From Bradyrhizobium sp. CCGE-LA001 (GTDB taxonomy: Bacteria; Pseudomonadota; Alphaproteobacteria; Rhizobiales; Xanthobacteraceae), in assembly GCF_000296215.2 (NCBI RefSeq), contig NZ_CP013949.1:2659501-2723500 (forward strand): a DNA stretch of 64,000 nt, in the 5' to 3' direction. Positions 25,255 to 33,174 of this stretch are shown piece after piece. Position 1 is the stretch's first letter; each line of letters opens with the position of its first letter. The notes beneath the pieces were generated by a model. It did no database searches. It was given only the letters and a program-made list of their open reading frames with translations, and was not told where the DNA came from. Position numbers and translations under genes: made by a program.

Positions 25255-26124
25255 ATGACCATCCTCGTTACCGGTGCCACCGGCACCGTCGGCCGCCACG
25301 TCATCGAACAGCTCGTCAATCGCGGTGCCGACGTGCGTGCTCTCGTCCGCGATCCCGCGAAGGCGAAGTTCTCCGCAGGGGTCGCCGTCGTGCAGGGCGA
25401 CCTGCTCGACGTCGACGCGCTGCGCGGCGCCTTCACTGGCGTCTCCACCCTGTTCCTGCTCAACGGAGTCGTCGCGGATGAATTCACCCAGGCGTTGGTC
25501 GCGCTCAATCTGGCGCGCGAGGCCGGCGTCGAGCGAGTCGTCTACCTGTCGGTGATCCATGGCGATCGCTACGTCAACGTGCCGCACTTTGCCGGCAAGT
25601 TCGGTGTCGAGCGCATGATCGAGCAGATGGGCTTCAACGCCACCATCCTGCGCCCGGCCTACTTCATGAACAACGATCTCACGATCAAGGACGTGGTGCT
25701 CGGTTATGGCGTCTACCCGATGCCGATCGGCAGCAAGGGCATCGCGATGATCGACGCACGCGACATCGGCGAGATCGCCGCAATCGAACTCATCCGTCGC
25801 GAGCAGGCTGCCACAGCGCTCCCGTTCACTCGCATCAACCTCGTCGGTCCCGATGAGCTGACCGGTGCGAAGGCCGCCGCCGTCTGGTCCGAGGTGCTGG
25901 GGCGCACGATCGCCTATCCCGGCGACGACACCGCCGGCTTCGAAAAGAATCTAAGGCAGTTCATGCCGAGCTGGATGGCCTTCGACATGCGGCTGATGAG
26001 CGAACGCTTTCTCACCGACGGCATGCTTCCCGAGCCGGGCGACGTCGAGCGCCTGACCACGCTGCTGGGCCGGCCTTTGCGCTCCTATCGCGACTTCGTC
26101 TCCGAAGTCGCGGCCTCGGCTTAA
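25255..26124 (+). CDS. NmrA/TMR-like NAD(P)-binding protein
   Basis: 289-aa atypical short-chain dehydrogenase fold. The Rossmann motif VTGATGTVGRHV is at the N-terminus, with VRALVRDPAKA as the NADP-preferring region. The active-site-like segment YLSVIHGDRY lacks a clear YxxxK motif, as in NmrA and quinone-oxidoreductase-like (QorB) members. It could be an NAD(P)-dependent reductase or a redox-sensing regulator. It is transcribed with the next gene (38 bp gap) and divergent from LysR. Confidence 0.88.
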   Translation: MTILVTGATGTVGRHVIEQLVNRGADVRALVRDPAKAKFSAGVAVVQGDLLDVDALRGAFTGVSTLFLLNGVVADEFTQALVALNLAREAGVERVVYLSVIHGDRYVNVPHFAGKFGVERMIEQMGFNATILRPAYFMNNDLTIKDVVLGYGVYPMPIGSKGIAMIDARDIGEIAAIELIRREQAATALPFTRINLVGPDELTGAKAAAVWSEVLGRTIAYPGDDTAGFEKNLRQFMPSWMAFDMRLMSERFLTDGMLPEPGDVERLTTLLGRPLRSYRDFVSEVAASA

Positions 26125-26162
26125 CGCCCATTTTGCAATTCCGACAACAAAGGAGTCCTAAA

Positions 26163-26636
26163 ATGATCTATTCGACCGCTACCGTTTTAGTGAATCCGGA
26201 AGGCGAAGCGCCTTTGACCCGCGCTCAGATCTGGCAAGGCCTGGTTCTAAAGGCCCGCGACGCCCGCCTGTTCCTTCCGCCCAAGCTCTGTACCCGCTGC
26301 GAGGTCGTGGAGGAAAGCGCGACGCACATCGTGCGTGAAGCCACGATCGCCGGCGACGATCTGCGCGAGATCATTAGCTTCGAGCCGGAGCACAAGGTGA
26401 CCTTCTTCCAGGCCGCGGGTCCACGCGAAGGCGCGATCATCAACGAGCTCTTCGAAGACGAAACGGGGGCGCTGCAATTGCGTTTCTATTGCTACACCGG
26501 CCTGCGCGGCAAGACGCCGTTCGGGCCCGAAGAGCAGGCCGAGCAGGCCCAGTTCGACAGCGACCAGGGCTACAAGGCCGCTCTGCTGTCGACGCTGAAA
26601 CGGACCCGCGAGCTGCTCGCGGAAGGCAAGCTCTGA
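26163..26636 (+). CDS. AtaL-like / DUF1857-type SRPBCC-fold protein
   Basis: 157 aa from ATG 26163, with AAGGAG upstream. The sequence (PLTRAQIWQGLVLKARDARL..., IISFEPEHKVTFFQ, YCYTGLRG) matches the AtaL-like family of small alpha/beta helix-grip proteins, described in fungal and bacterial secondary metabolism and of unclear activity. It is the second gene of the LysR-controlled unit, followed by a strong terminator. Confidence 0.8.
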   Translation: MIYSTATVLVNPEGEAPLTRAQIWQGLVLKARDARLFLPPKLCTRCEVVEESATHIVREATIAGDDLREIISFEPEHKVTFFQAAGPREGAIINELFEDETGALQLRFYCYTGLRGKTPFGPEEQAEQAQFDSDQGYKAALLSTLKRTRELLAEGKL

Positions 26637-26658
26637 CCATCACAACGACCATCTACGG

Positions 26659-26688
26659 GCGGGGCCGCCTTTTCGGAGGCGGCCCCGC
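26659..26688. terminator. Strong hairpin between convergent genes
   Basis: GCGGGGCCGCC-TTTTCGGA-GGCGGCCCCGC, a perfect 11-bp stem in the 82-bp gap between the AtaL-like gene (plus) and the kinase gene (minus). Likely a bidirectional terminator. Confidence 0.75.
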
Positions 26689-26718
26689 ATTCGGAGTCCA
26701 TGCGCGATCGCGCACTCC

Positions 26719-28455
26719 TCAGCGCGCGTGCAGCAGCGCCAGCAGCACCACGACCGCGCAGGCGAGTGCGGCGGATGTCAGCTTCCAGAACATCAACGGG
26801 CTGCGCTCCAGCAGCGGCGTGAACCGCGTATCGAGATAGGCCGGATTGGGTGTGCGGAGCTCGAAGACGAACTCCGAGAGATCCTCGTGCCGCTTGTACG
26901 GATCGGGATGCAGCGCGCGCTTCAACGCACCATCGACCCAGGCCGGCACGTTGCGGTCGTCGTCGGCCGGGCGATATTGAAGCTTCCGCACGTCCGCCTT
27001 GCGGCGGATTTTGGCGACCTGGGTGCCGTAGGGCAGCTTGCCCGTCAGCATCTGGTAGCAGATCACGGCCAGCGAAAACATGTCGGAGCGCGGCGATCCG
27101 CCCTGGCCGAGAAAATACTCCGGCGCGGTGTACTGGACCGTTCCCAGGATATCGTCAGCATCGTCCCCAGGCGCGGCCTCCGCGACGCCGGCGACCCTGA
27201 CCGATCCGAAGTCGATGATCTTGGCGGTGCCGGTCTTGTCGATCAGGATGTTGTCGGGCCTGAGATCCTGATGCAGCATCTCCATGCGGTGAAAGGCGCG
27301 CAGGCCCGCGGCGATCTGCTCGATGATGCCGCGGACGGTTTCGAGATCGGGTCGCGGATTGTCGGTCATCCACTGCTTCAGTGTCTGCCCCTCGACATAT
27401 TCAGTCGCAACGTAGAGGTAGCCGCGCCGCTTCGACTGTGACAGCGGCTTGAGGACGTGGGGACTGTCGATCCGGCGCGCGATCCACTCCTCCATCAGGA
27501 AGCGCTTGAGATAGGCGGCATTGTCGCGCAAATCGACCGACGGCAGCTTGAGCGCGACCGGCTCCTCGGTCTCCACATCGACGGCGAGATAGATGTGGCT
27601 GCGGCTGCTGCCGTGAATCTCGCGAACGATCCGGTAGCCGTCGAAGATCGCGCGCGGCTCGGGCAGCGGGGGCAGCGGCAATTGCGAGGTCTGACTGAAG
27701 ATGCCGGCCGGCTCGCGCTGGGGCACCGCATCGATGCGCAGGATCTGGACGGTGATGTTGTCGTCGCTGCCGCGCCGGTAGGCTTCCTCGACGATCGCCT
27801 TCGCCGCGCCGTCGAGCTCGGCTGCATGCTCGTTCAGGGCGCTCGTGACGAAGCGCGCGTCCACGAATTCATAGGCGCCGTCGGTCGCCAGCAGGAAGGT
27901 GTCGCCGGCCTCTATCTCCAAAGCCTGGTAGTCGATCTCGAGCTGCGGATTGATGCCGAGCGCGCGGCCGAGATAGGTTTGCTCGGAGGAGACGATGATG
28001 CGGTGGTCGTCGGTCAGCTGCTCGAGCGCCTTGCCGGCGACGCGATAGATGCGGCAATCGCCGATATGGAAGATGTGCGCGGTAGTCGCCTTGATGACCA
28101 CGGCGCTGAGCGTGCAGACATAGCCCTTGTCACGGTCATAGGCGTATTGGCTCTTGCGCGTCTGCGCGTGCAGCCAGGAATTGGTCGCGTCCAGCACGCG
28201 GCGGGCCGACGTCTTCACCGTCCAGGATTCCGACGTGCAGTAGTAATCCATCAGGAAGCTCTTGACCGCCGACTCGCTGGCGATCTGGCTCACTGCACTG
28301 GAGGAGATGCCGTCGGCGAGAACCGCGGCAATGCCCTTCAGACTGAGCAGCGGCTCCTCGGGAATGAGGACGCCGTGAAAGTCCTGGTTGATGGGCTTGC
28401 GCCCCTTGTCGGAATGCTGGCCGACCGAAATCGAGAGACCGGGGCTCATCGTCAT
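26719..28455 (-). CDS. Bifunctional PP2C phosphatase - Ser/Thr protein kinase, membrane anchored
   Basis: 578 aa. Residues about 1-245 are a PP2C phosphatase domain (AVLADGISS, HIGDCRIYRV, LLATDGAYEF, GSDDNITV hold the metal-binding aspartates). Residues about 265-535 are a Hanks-type kinase: VALKLPS (Lys), LHQDLRPDNIL (catalytic loop with Gln for the usual Arg), IIDFGSV (DFG) and YTAPEYF (APE). A single transmembrane helix near the C-terminus (SAALACAVVVLLALLHA) anchors it. It lies 60 bp downstream of the nitrite/formate channel gene and shares its nitrogen-controlled promoter. A related kinase gene lies beside assimilatory nitrate genes in Pseudomonas aeruginosa, so a role in nitrate assimilation is likely but unproven. 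Confidence 0.92.
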   Translation of the reverse strand: MTMSPGLSISVGQHSDKGRKPINQDFHGVLIPEEPLLSLKGIAAVLADGISSSAVSQIASESAVKSFLMDYYCTSESWTVKTSARRVLDATNSWLHAQTRKSQYAYDRDKGYVCTLSAVVIKATTAHIFHIGDCRIYRVAGKALEQLTDDHRIIVSSEQTYLGRALGINPQLEIDYQALEIEAGDTFLLATDGAYEFVDARFVTSALNEHAAELDGAAKAIVEEAYRRGSDDNITVQILRIDAVPQREPAGIFSQTSQLPLPPLPEPRAIFDGYRIVREIHGSSRSHIYLAVDVETEEPVALKLPSVDLRDNAAYLKRFLMEEWIARRIDSPHVLKPLSQSKRRGYLYVATEYVEGQTLKQWMTDNPRPDLETVRGIIEQIAAGLRAFHRMEMLHQDLRPDNILIDKTGTAKIIDFGSVRVAGVAEAAPGDDADDILGTVQYTAPEYFLGQGGSPRSDMFSLAVICYQMLTGKLPYGTQVAKIRRKADVRKLQYRPADDDRNVPAWVDGALKRALHPDPYKRHEDLSEFVFELRTPNPAYLDTRFTPLLERSPLMFWKLTSAALACAVVVLLALLHAR

Positions 28456-28464
28456 CACCAGGAG

Positions 28465-28499
28465 AGAGGAGCCTCACCCTGGCTGGGCGAGGCTCCTCT
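28465..28499 (-). other. Intercistronic hairpin between channel and kinase genes
   Basis: AGAGGAGCCTC ... GAGGCTCCTCT, a perfect 11-bp stem with a 13-base loop in the 60-bp gap between the two genes. There is no T-tract; it may lower kinase expression relative to the channel, stabilise the upstream message, or terminate partially. Confidence 0.6.
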
Positions 28500-28515
28500 G
28501 TCGAGACGTGTTTGA

Positions 28516-29355
28516 TCAGGCCGCAACGCGGGGCTTGGCGACCTTGTCGATCTGGCGCTTCGGCTTGGTCATGACGTGCGTCGCGTAAAGGGTCATGCCG
28601 GTGAAGGCGAGGCCGCCGACGAGGTTGCCGAGCACGGTCGGGATCTCGTTCCAGATCAGATAGTCGAGGATCGAGAACTTCGCGCCGAGCAGCAGCCCGG
28701 ACGGGAACAGGAACATGTTCACGACCGAATGCTCGAACACCATGTAGAAGAACACCAGGATCGGCATCCACATCGCAATGACCTTGCCCGGCACCGAGGT
28801 GGAGATCATGGCGCCGACCACGCCGGTCGAGACCATCCAGTTGCAGAGCATGCCGCGCATGAACAGCGTTGCCATGCCGGCCGCACCGTGCTCGGCGTAG
28901 CCGAGCGTGCGGCTTTCTCCGATGATTCCGATGGCGGTGCCAACCTTGTCGGGAGCCTGGGTGAAGCCGAACGTCGTGACGAAGGCCATCATGAAGGCGA
29001 CGGTGAAGGCGCCGGCGAAATTGCCGACGAACACCAGGCCCCAGTTGCGCAGCACGCCGCCGAGCGTGACGCCGGGGCGCTTGTCGATCAGGGCGAGCGG
29101 CGAGAGCACGAACACGCCGGTCAGGAGATCGAAGCCCAGCAGGTACAGCATCACGAAGCCGACCGGAAACAGGAGCGCGCCGACCAGCGGCTGGCCGGTG
29201 TTGACGTTGATCGTCACGGCGAACCATGCCGCGAGCGTGAGGATGGCGCCGGCCATGTAGGCGCGGATGATGGTATCCCGGGTGGACATGAAGATCTTGG
29301 ACTCGCCTGCATCCACCATCTTGGTGACGAATTCCGAAGGCGCGAGATACGACAT
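28516..29355 (-). CDS. Formate/nitrite transporter (FNT) family channel, probable nitrite transporter
   Basis: 279-aa inner-membrane channel with about six transmembrane segments; functional units are pentamers. FNT features include GFVMLYLLGFDLLTGVFV, NWGLVFVGNFAGAF and the FEHSVVNMF segment. ATG 29355 follows AAGGAT; a TTG one codon upstream is possible. It is the first gene of a minus-strand unit with the PP2C-kinase, behind a near-consensus sigma54 promoter that shares an enhancer with nrtA. This context supports nitrite rather than formate as the substrate. Confidence 0.92.
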   Translation of the reverse strand: MSYLAPSEFVTKMVDAGESKIFMSTRDTIIRAYMAGAILTLAAWFAVTINVNTGQPLVGALLFPVGFVMLYLLGFDLLTGVFVLSPLALIDKRPGVTLGGVLRNWGLVFVGNFAGAFTVAFMMAFVTTFGFTQAPDKVGTAIGIIGESRTLGYAEHGAAGMATLFMRGMLCNWMVSTGVVGAMISTSVPGKVIAMWMPILVFFYMVFEHSVVNMFLFPSGLLLGAKFSILDYLIWNEIPTVLGNLVGGLAFTGMTLYATHVMTKPKRQIDKVAKPRVAA

Positions 29356-29544
29356 CAATGGATCCTTTTGCTTCGAAGTGAGATCGACACACCCTCAAGG
29401 GAGAGCGCGGCTGAACGTCTTGGGCCGTGCGGGCCGGCCTGCCGGGCACGAGAGCTATGGAAAGTCTGGAAGCCTTGAAGATCGAAGCCTTGGGGATCGG
29501 GTCACGATGACCAAAAGGGCCGCGAAGCAGTTGAGCTTCCGGAA

Positions 29545-29596
29545 TGCAGCCGCCAGAGGCTGCAACAATGCGGCAAGCCGCAGTCTTCGTTGACGC
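29545..29596 (-). promoter_or_regulatory. Putative ANTAR (NasT) antitermination leader of the nitrite channel operon
   Basis: On the minus strand, starting at about +1, hairpin 1 is GCGTC-AACGAA-GAC(T)GC (29596-29580), with one bulged T. Hairpin 2 is GCCGC-ATTGTT-GCAGC (29574-29559), with one internal mismatch. Both have six-base loops with A at position 1 and G at position 4, the ANTAR recognition rule. The 3' arm of hairpin 2 overlaps the 5' arm of a stronger stem TGCAGCC-TCTGGC-GGCTGCA (29564-29545), so the two exclude each other. The stronger stem lacks a U-run. Confidence 0.6.
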
Positions 29597-29604
29597 CAAG
29601 GGAA

Positions 29605-29621
29605 ATGCAAGTTGCGTGCCG
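29605..29621 (-). promoter_or_regulatory. Sigma54 (RpoN) promoter of the nitrite channel-kinase operon
   Basis: Minus strand CGGCACG-CAAC-TTGCAT: GG at 29620-29619 and GC at 29608-29607 with the required 10-base spacing; near-perfect match to TGGCACG-N4-TTGCW. The predicted +1 is about 29595. The first G of the -24 element is 112 bp from the centre of the enhancer at 29732. Confidence 0.85.
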
Positions 29622-29648
29622 CCCGGCGGCTCTGGAAAAATGTAGGGA

Positions 29649-29661
29649 TATCAACTCCATG
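29649..29661 (+). promoter_or_regulatory. IHF-like site, channel-operon side
   Basis: TATCAACTCCATG matches WATCAANNNNTTR with one mismatch. It lies 71-83 bp from the enhancer centre, between enhancer and sigma54 promoter, in mirror orientation to the site at 29803. Confidence 0.6.
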
Positions 29662-29715
29662 CCGCCTTGGCTGAGCTGCCCGGGATGCAGCCTCGGGCCT
29701 TTTGCATGAGTTGTT

Positions 29716-29748
29716 GCACAAGCTTTGTGCGCCGCACAAGGATTGTGC
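29716..29748. promoter_or_regulatory. Tandem NtrC-type enhancer shared by divergent operons
   Basis: Two copies of GCAC-N7-GTGC (29716-29730 and 29734-29748) separated by GCC; this is the NtrC dyad spacing (consensus TGCACC-N5-GGTGCA). The centre is at 29732. It lies between two divergent sigma54 promoters whose -24 elements are each 112 bp away. Confidence 0.85.
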
Positions 29749-29751
29749 AGG

Positions 29752-29770
29752 TCGCAAATTTCAGATGCGA
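29752..29770. promoter_or_regulatory. Conserved TCGCA-N9-TGCGA dyad (nrtA promoter)
   Basis: TCGCA and TGCGA arms with AATTT after the left arm. The same dyad is at the same distance (+20 from the enhancer centre) in the narK promoter, and it is absent on the channel side. The binding factor is unknown; a pathway regulator or an extra NtrC contact are possibilities. Confidence 0.55.
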
Positions 29771-29802
29771 CACGCCCCTGCGACGGTCTGGCGCAGCCCT
29801 CG

Positions 29803-29815
29803 TAACAGGTTGATT
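29803..29815 (-). promoter_or_regulatory. IHF site, nrtA side
   Basis: Minus strand AATCAACCTGTTA is a full match to WATCAANNNNTTR, 71-83 bp from the enhancer centre; it would bend the DNA to bring NtrC to sigma54 polymerase. Confidence 0.75.
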
Positions 29816-29841
29816 TTTAGTCATTTTTCTCGGTGTCGGGC

Positions 29842-29859
29842 TTGGCACGAAGCTTGAAT
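29842..29859 (+). promoter_or_regulatory. Sigma54 promoter of nrtA
   Basis: TTGGCACG-AAGC-TTGAAT: perfect -24 element; the -12 has GA instead of GC with correct 10-base spacing (GG 29844-29845, GA 29856-29857). The predicted +1 is about 29869. Confidence 0.8.
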
Positions 29860-29869
29860 AGTTCCAGCC

Positions 29870-29942
29870 GACGCCATTGAAGCCGTCCCGCGAGACTTCT
29901 CATCCGACTTGCCGACGCCACCAGACGGGGGTCTCCCCCGTC
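29870..29942 (+). promoter_or_regulatory. nrtA leader with ANTAR-like hairpin and terminator-like hairpin
   Basis: Hairpin GACGCC-ATTGAA-GCCGTC (29870-29887, one internal mismatch) begins about 1 base after the predicted +1; its six-base loop has A1 and G4. At 29924-29942 is GACGGGGG-TCT-CCCCCGTC, a perfect 8-bp GC-rich stem that could stop transcription, though no U-run follows. A second A1/G4 hairpin was not found here by eye. Confidence 0.55.
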
Positions 29943-30043
29943 GTGCGTTCGCATGCGCCAAGGACGGCGCCGCCGGACGGACGGGCTGCTCGTGTGCACT
30001 GACGCCAATCAATTCTGCAACGATGCAAAGGACGACACTGCCT

Positions 30044-31366
30044 ATGACCAAGCGCACCCGCCGGCCCTCGGAATCGACTGGCCTGAGCCGCCGTCAATTG
30101 TTGAAAGCCACCGGTTCGACCGCCGCACTTCTCGCCGCAGCAAAACTGAATTTCCCAGCCGGCGCCTTCGCGCAGGACGCTGGCCCCGAGGTCAAGGGCG
30201 CCAAGCTCGGCTTCATCGCACTGAGTGACGCCGGCCCGCTCTTCGTCGCCAAGGACAAGGGCCTGTTCGCCAAATACGGCATGCCCGACACTGACGTGCA
30301 GAAGCAGGCCTCCTGGGGCACCACGCGCGACAACCTCGTGCTCGGCTCCGAAGGCAACGGCATCGACGGCGCGCACATCCTCACTCCGATGCCGTATCTG
30401 ATCTCGGCCGGCAAGGTGACGCAGAACAACCAGCCGACGCCGATGTACATCCTGGCGCGGCTCAATCTCGACAGCCAGTGCATCTCCGTCGCCAACGAAT
30501 ATGCCGATCTCAAGCTCGGCGTCGACGCAGCGCCCTTCAAGGCGGCGCTGGACAAGAAGAAGGCGTCCGGCAAGGCCGTGAAGGCGGCGATGACCTTTCC
30601 CGGCGGCACGCATGACCTCTGGATCCGCTATTGGCTCGCGGCCGGCGGCATCGATCCCGACAAGGACATCGAGACCATCGTGGTGCCGCCGCCGCAAATG
30701 GTGGCCAACATGAAGGTCGGCACCATGGACTGCTTCTGTGTCGGCGAGCCCTGGAATCTGCAGCTGATCCATCAAAAGATCGGCTACACCGCTGTTAACA
30801 CCGGCGAACTCTGGAACAAGCATCCGGAAAAATCATTCGGCATGCGCGCCGCCTTCGTCGACAAGTACCCCAAGGCGGCCAAGGCGCTGTTGATGGCGGT
30901 GATGGAGGCCCAGCAATGGGCCGACAAGGCCGAGAACAAGGCGGAGCTTGCCACCATCATGGGCAAGCGGCAGTGGATGAACTGCCCGGTCGAGGACGTG
31001 CTCGACCGCACCGCCGGCAAGTTCGACTACGGCATCCCCGGCAAGGTGGTCGAGAACTCGCCGCACATCATGAAGTATTGGCGCGACTTCGCCTCCTACC
31101 CCTTCCAGAGCCACGACCTCTGGTTCCTCACCGAGGACATTCGCTGGGGCAAATACGAGGCCGGCTTCGACAGCAAGGCGCTGATCGGCAAGGTCAATCG
31201 TGAGGACATGTGGCGCGATGCGGCCAAGACGCTTGGCGTCGCGGCTGCCGAGATCCCGACTTCGACCTCGCGTGGCAAGGAGATCTTCTTCGACGGCAAG
31301 GTGTTCGATCCCGAAAATCCGGCTGCCTATCTGAAATCGCTCGCGATCAAGCGCGTCGAAGTCTGA
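30044..31366 (+). CDS. nrtA: Nitrate ABC transporter substrate-binding protein
   Basis: 440 aa, Tat-exported binding protein (signal SRRQLLKATGSTAALLAA, cleavage near AFAQ). It belongs to the NrtA/CmpA branch of the NMT1 family: KLGFIALSDAGPLFVAKDKG, the MPYLISAG ligand region, CVGEPWNLQLI. It binds nitrate (perhaps nitrite) and delivers it to NrtB. ATG 30044 follows AAAGGA and directly precedes the twin-Arg signal; upstream in-frame ATGs would extend into the leader. First gene of nrtABC, driven by the sigma54/NtrC promoter at 29842. Confidence 0.94.
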   Translation: MTKRTRRPSESTGLSRRQLLKATGSTAALLAAAKLNFPAGAFAQDAGPEVKGAKLGFIALSDAGPLFVAKDKGLFAKYGMPDTDVQKQASWGTTRDNLVLGSEGNGIDGAHILTPMPYLISAGKVTQNNQPTPMYILARLNLDSQCISVANEYADLKLGVDAAPFKAALDKKKASGKAVKAAMTFPGGTHDLWIRYWLAAGGIDPDKDIETIVVPPPQMVANMKVGTMDCFCVGEPWNLQLIHQKIGYTAVNTGELWNKHPEKSFGMRAAFVDKYPKAAKALLMAVMEAQQWADKAENKAELATIMGKRQWMNCPVEDVLDRTAGKFDYGIPGKVVENSPHIMKYWRDFASYPFQSHDLWFLTEDIRWGKYEAGFDSKALIGKVNREDMWRDAAKTLGVAAAEIPTSTSRGKEIFFDGKVFDPENPAAYLKSLAIKRVEV

Positions 31367-31426
31367 TGGAGCCAGCGGCCGCCTCCGGGCGGCCGCATCG
31401 TCCTTTGCAGCCGGAGAGACATTGCG

Positions 31427-32323
31427 ATGAACATGACTGCCGCCAAGATCGAGATTGAGACTACGACGCCCGCGGCCAGCGCCGCGCCGGTTGTCGCGCT
31501 AACGCCGAAGCGTCCGCCGCGCAGTGAAACCTACGCACGCATGGCGCGGGAGACGGCCGTGCGCGTTATCCCGCCGCTGGTCGTGATCGCGCTGCTGACG
31601 CTGGTGTGGGAGCTGGTCTGCCGCCGCGCCGGCTCGGCGTTGCCGCCGCCGTCGAAAGTTTTCAGCGACACCAAGGAACTGATCCTCGATCCGTTCTTCG
31701 ACCATGGCGGCATCGACAAGGGCCTATTCTGGCATCTATCCGCCAGTCTCCAGCGCGTCGCTTTCGGCTATTCGCTCTCGGCGATCGCCGGCATCGCGCT
31801 CGGCGTGCTGGTCGGGCAGTCGGTCTGGGCAATGCGCGGGCTCGATCCGCTGTTCCAAGTGCTGCGCACGATTCCGCCGCTGGCCTGGCTGCCGCTGTCG
31901 CTTGCGGCCTTCCGCGATGGCCAGCCCTCGGCGATCTTCGTCATCTTCATCACCTCGATCTGGCCGATCATCATCAACACCGCCGTCGGCATCCGCAACA
32001 TCCCGCAGGATTACCGCAACGTCGCCGCGGTGGTGCAGCTCAATCCGCTGGAGTTCTTCTCCAAGATCATGATCCCGGCCGCCGCGCCCTACATCTTCAC
32101 CGGCCTGCGCATCGGCATCGGCCTGTCCTGGCTCGCGATCGTCGCAGCCGAGATGCTGATCGGCGGCGTCGGCATCGGTTTCTTCATCTGGGACGCCTGG
32201 AACTCCTCGCATATCAGCGAGATCATCCTGGCGCTGTTCTATGTCGGCATCGTCGGCTTCGTGCTGGACCGCCTGATCGCGGGCCTCGGCAAGTTCGTCA
32301 CCCGCGGCACTGCGCAGAATTGA
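31427..32323 (+). CDS. nrtB: Nitrate ABC transporter permease
   Basis: 298 aa with a disordered N-terminus (about 1-45) and six to seven transmembrane helices. The BPD EAA loop is visible (VVQLNPLEFFSKIMIPAAAP, then YIFTGLRIGI). It follows nrtA by 60 bp and precedes the ATPase by 13 bp. It forms the membrane pore of the nitrate importer. Confidence 0.94.
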   Translation: MNMTAAKIEIETTTPAASAAPVVALTPKRPPRSETYARMARETAVRVIPPLVVIALLTLVWELVCRRAGSALPPPSKVFSDTKELILDPFFDHGGIDKGLFWHLSASLQRVAFGYSLSAIAGIALGVLVGQSVWAMRGLDPLFQVLRTIPPLAWLPLSLAAFRDGQPSAIFVIFITSIWPIIINTAVGIRNIPQDYRNVAAVVQLNPLEFFSKIMIPAAAPYIFTGLRIGIGLSWLAIVAAEMLIGGVGIGFFIWDAWNSSHISEIILALFYVGIVGFVLDRLIAGLGKFVTRGTAQN

Positions 32324-32336
32324 AGGAGAGGGGCAC

Positions 32337-33131
32337 ATGACCGCCTATCTGAAGCTCGACCATATCGACAAGGTCTTCACCCGCGGCGCCGCCACCACGG
32401 AGGTGCTCAAGGAGATCAATCTCACGATCGAGAAGGGCGAATACGTCTCGATCATCGGCCATTCCGGTTGCGGTAAGTCGACCCTGCTCAACATCATCGC
32501 AGGCCTGACCAACGCCACCACCGGCGGCGTCTTGCTGGAGAACCGCGAAGTGAACTCGCCGGGACCGGATCGTGCCGTGGTGTTCCAGAACCACAGCCTG
32601 TTGCCGTGGCTGACTGTCTACGAGAACGTTAAGCTCGGCGTCGACAAGGTCTTCGCCAGGACCAAATCCCGTGCCGAGCGCGATGCCTGGGTGATGCACA
32701 ATCTCAACCTCGTGCAGATGGCCCATGCCAGGGACAAGCGTCCATCGGAGATTTCCGGCGGCATGAAGCAGCGCGTCGGCATCGCGCGGGCGCTGGCCAT
32801 GGAGCCGAAGGTGCTGCTGCTCGACGAGCCGTTCGGCGCGCTGGACGCACTGACCCGCGCGCATCTGCAGGACTCCGTGATGGCGCTGCATCAGAAGCTC
32901 GGCAATACCATCCTGATGATCACCCATGACGTCGACGAGGCCGTGCTCCTCTCCGATCGCATCGTGATGATGACGAATGGGCCGAGCGCGCGCATCGGCG
33001 AGGTGTTGGACGTGCCGCTGGCGCGGCCGCGCAAGCGGCTCGAGCTTGCCACCAACACCACTTATCTGAAGTGCCGCCAGCGCGTGCTCGAATTCCTCTA
33101 CGAACGTCACCGCTTCGTCGAGGCCGCGTAA
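32337..33131 (+). CDS. nrtC: Nitrate ABC transporter ATP-binding protein
   Basis: 264 aa: Walker A GHSGCGKST, Q-loop VVFQNHSLLPW, signature EISGGMKQR, Walker B VLLLDEPFGALD, switch His ITHDVDEA. It is a plain ATPase without the NrtA-like C-terminal domain of cyanobacterial NrtC, so in cyanobacterial terms it is closer to NrtD; the symbol follows three-gene operon naming. GAGAGG precedes ATG 32337. Last gene of nrtABC; narK has its own promoter region. Confidence 0.93.
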   Translation: MTAYLKLDHIDKVFTRGAATTEVLKEINLTIEKGEYVSIIGHSGCGKSTLLNIIAGLTNATTGGVLLENREVNSPGPDRAVVFQNHSLLPWLTVYENVKLGVDKVFARTKSRAERDAWVMHNLNLVQMAHARDKRPSEISGGMKQRVGIARALAMEPKVLLLDEPFGALDALTRAHLQDSVMALHQKLGNTILMITHDVDEAVLLSDRIVMMTNGPSARIGEVLDVPLARPRKRLELATNTTYLKCRQRVLEFLYERHRFVEAA

Positions 33132-33174
33132 CGAAAGCGTTAACGCGCGTGCTCGCCCAAATAATCGACATACC

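Noticed and set aside
29716..29748. First reading of the GCACAA/TTGTGC palindromes as an RNA leader hairpin or terminator
   Set aside because: They lie upstream of both predicted sigma54 starts, and the GCAC-N7-GTGC spacing and 112-bp geometry fit NtrC enhancer DNA much better.
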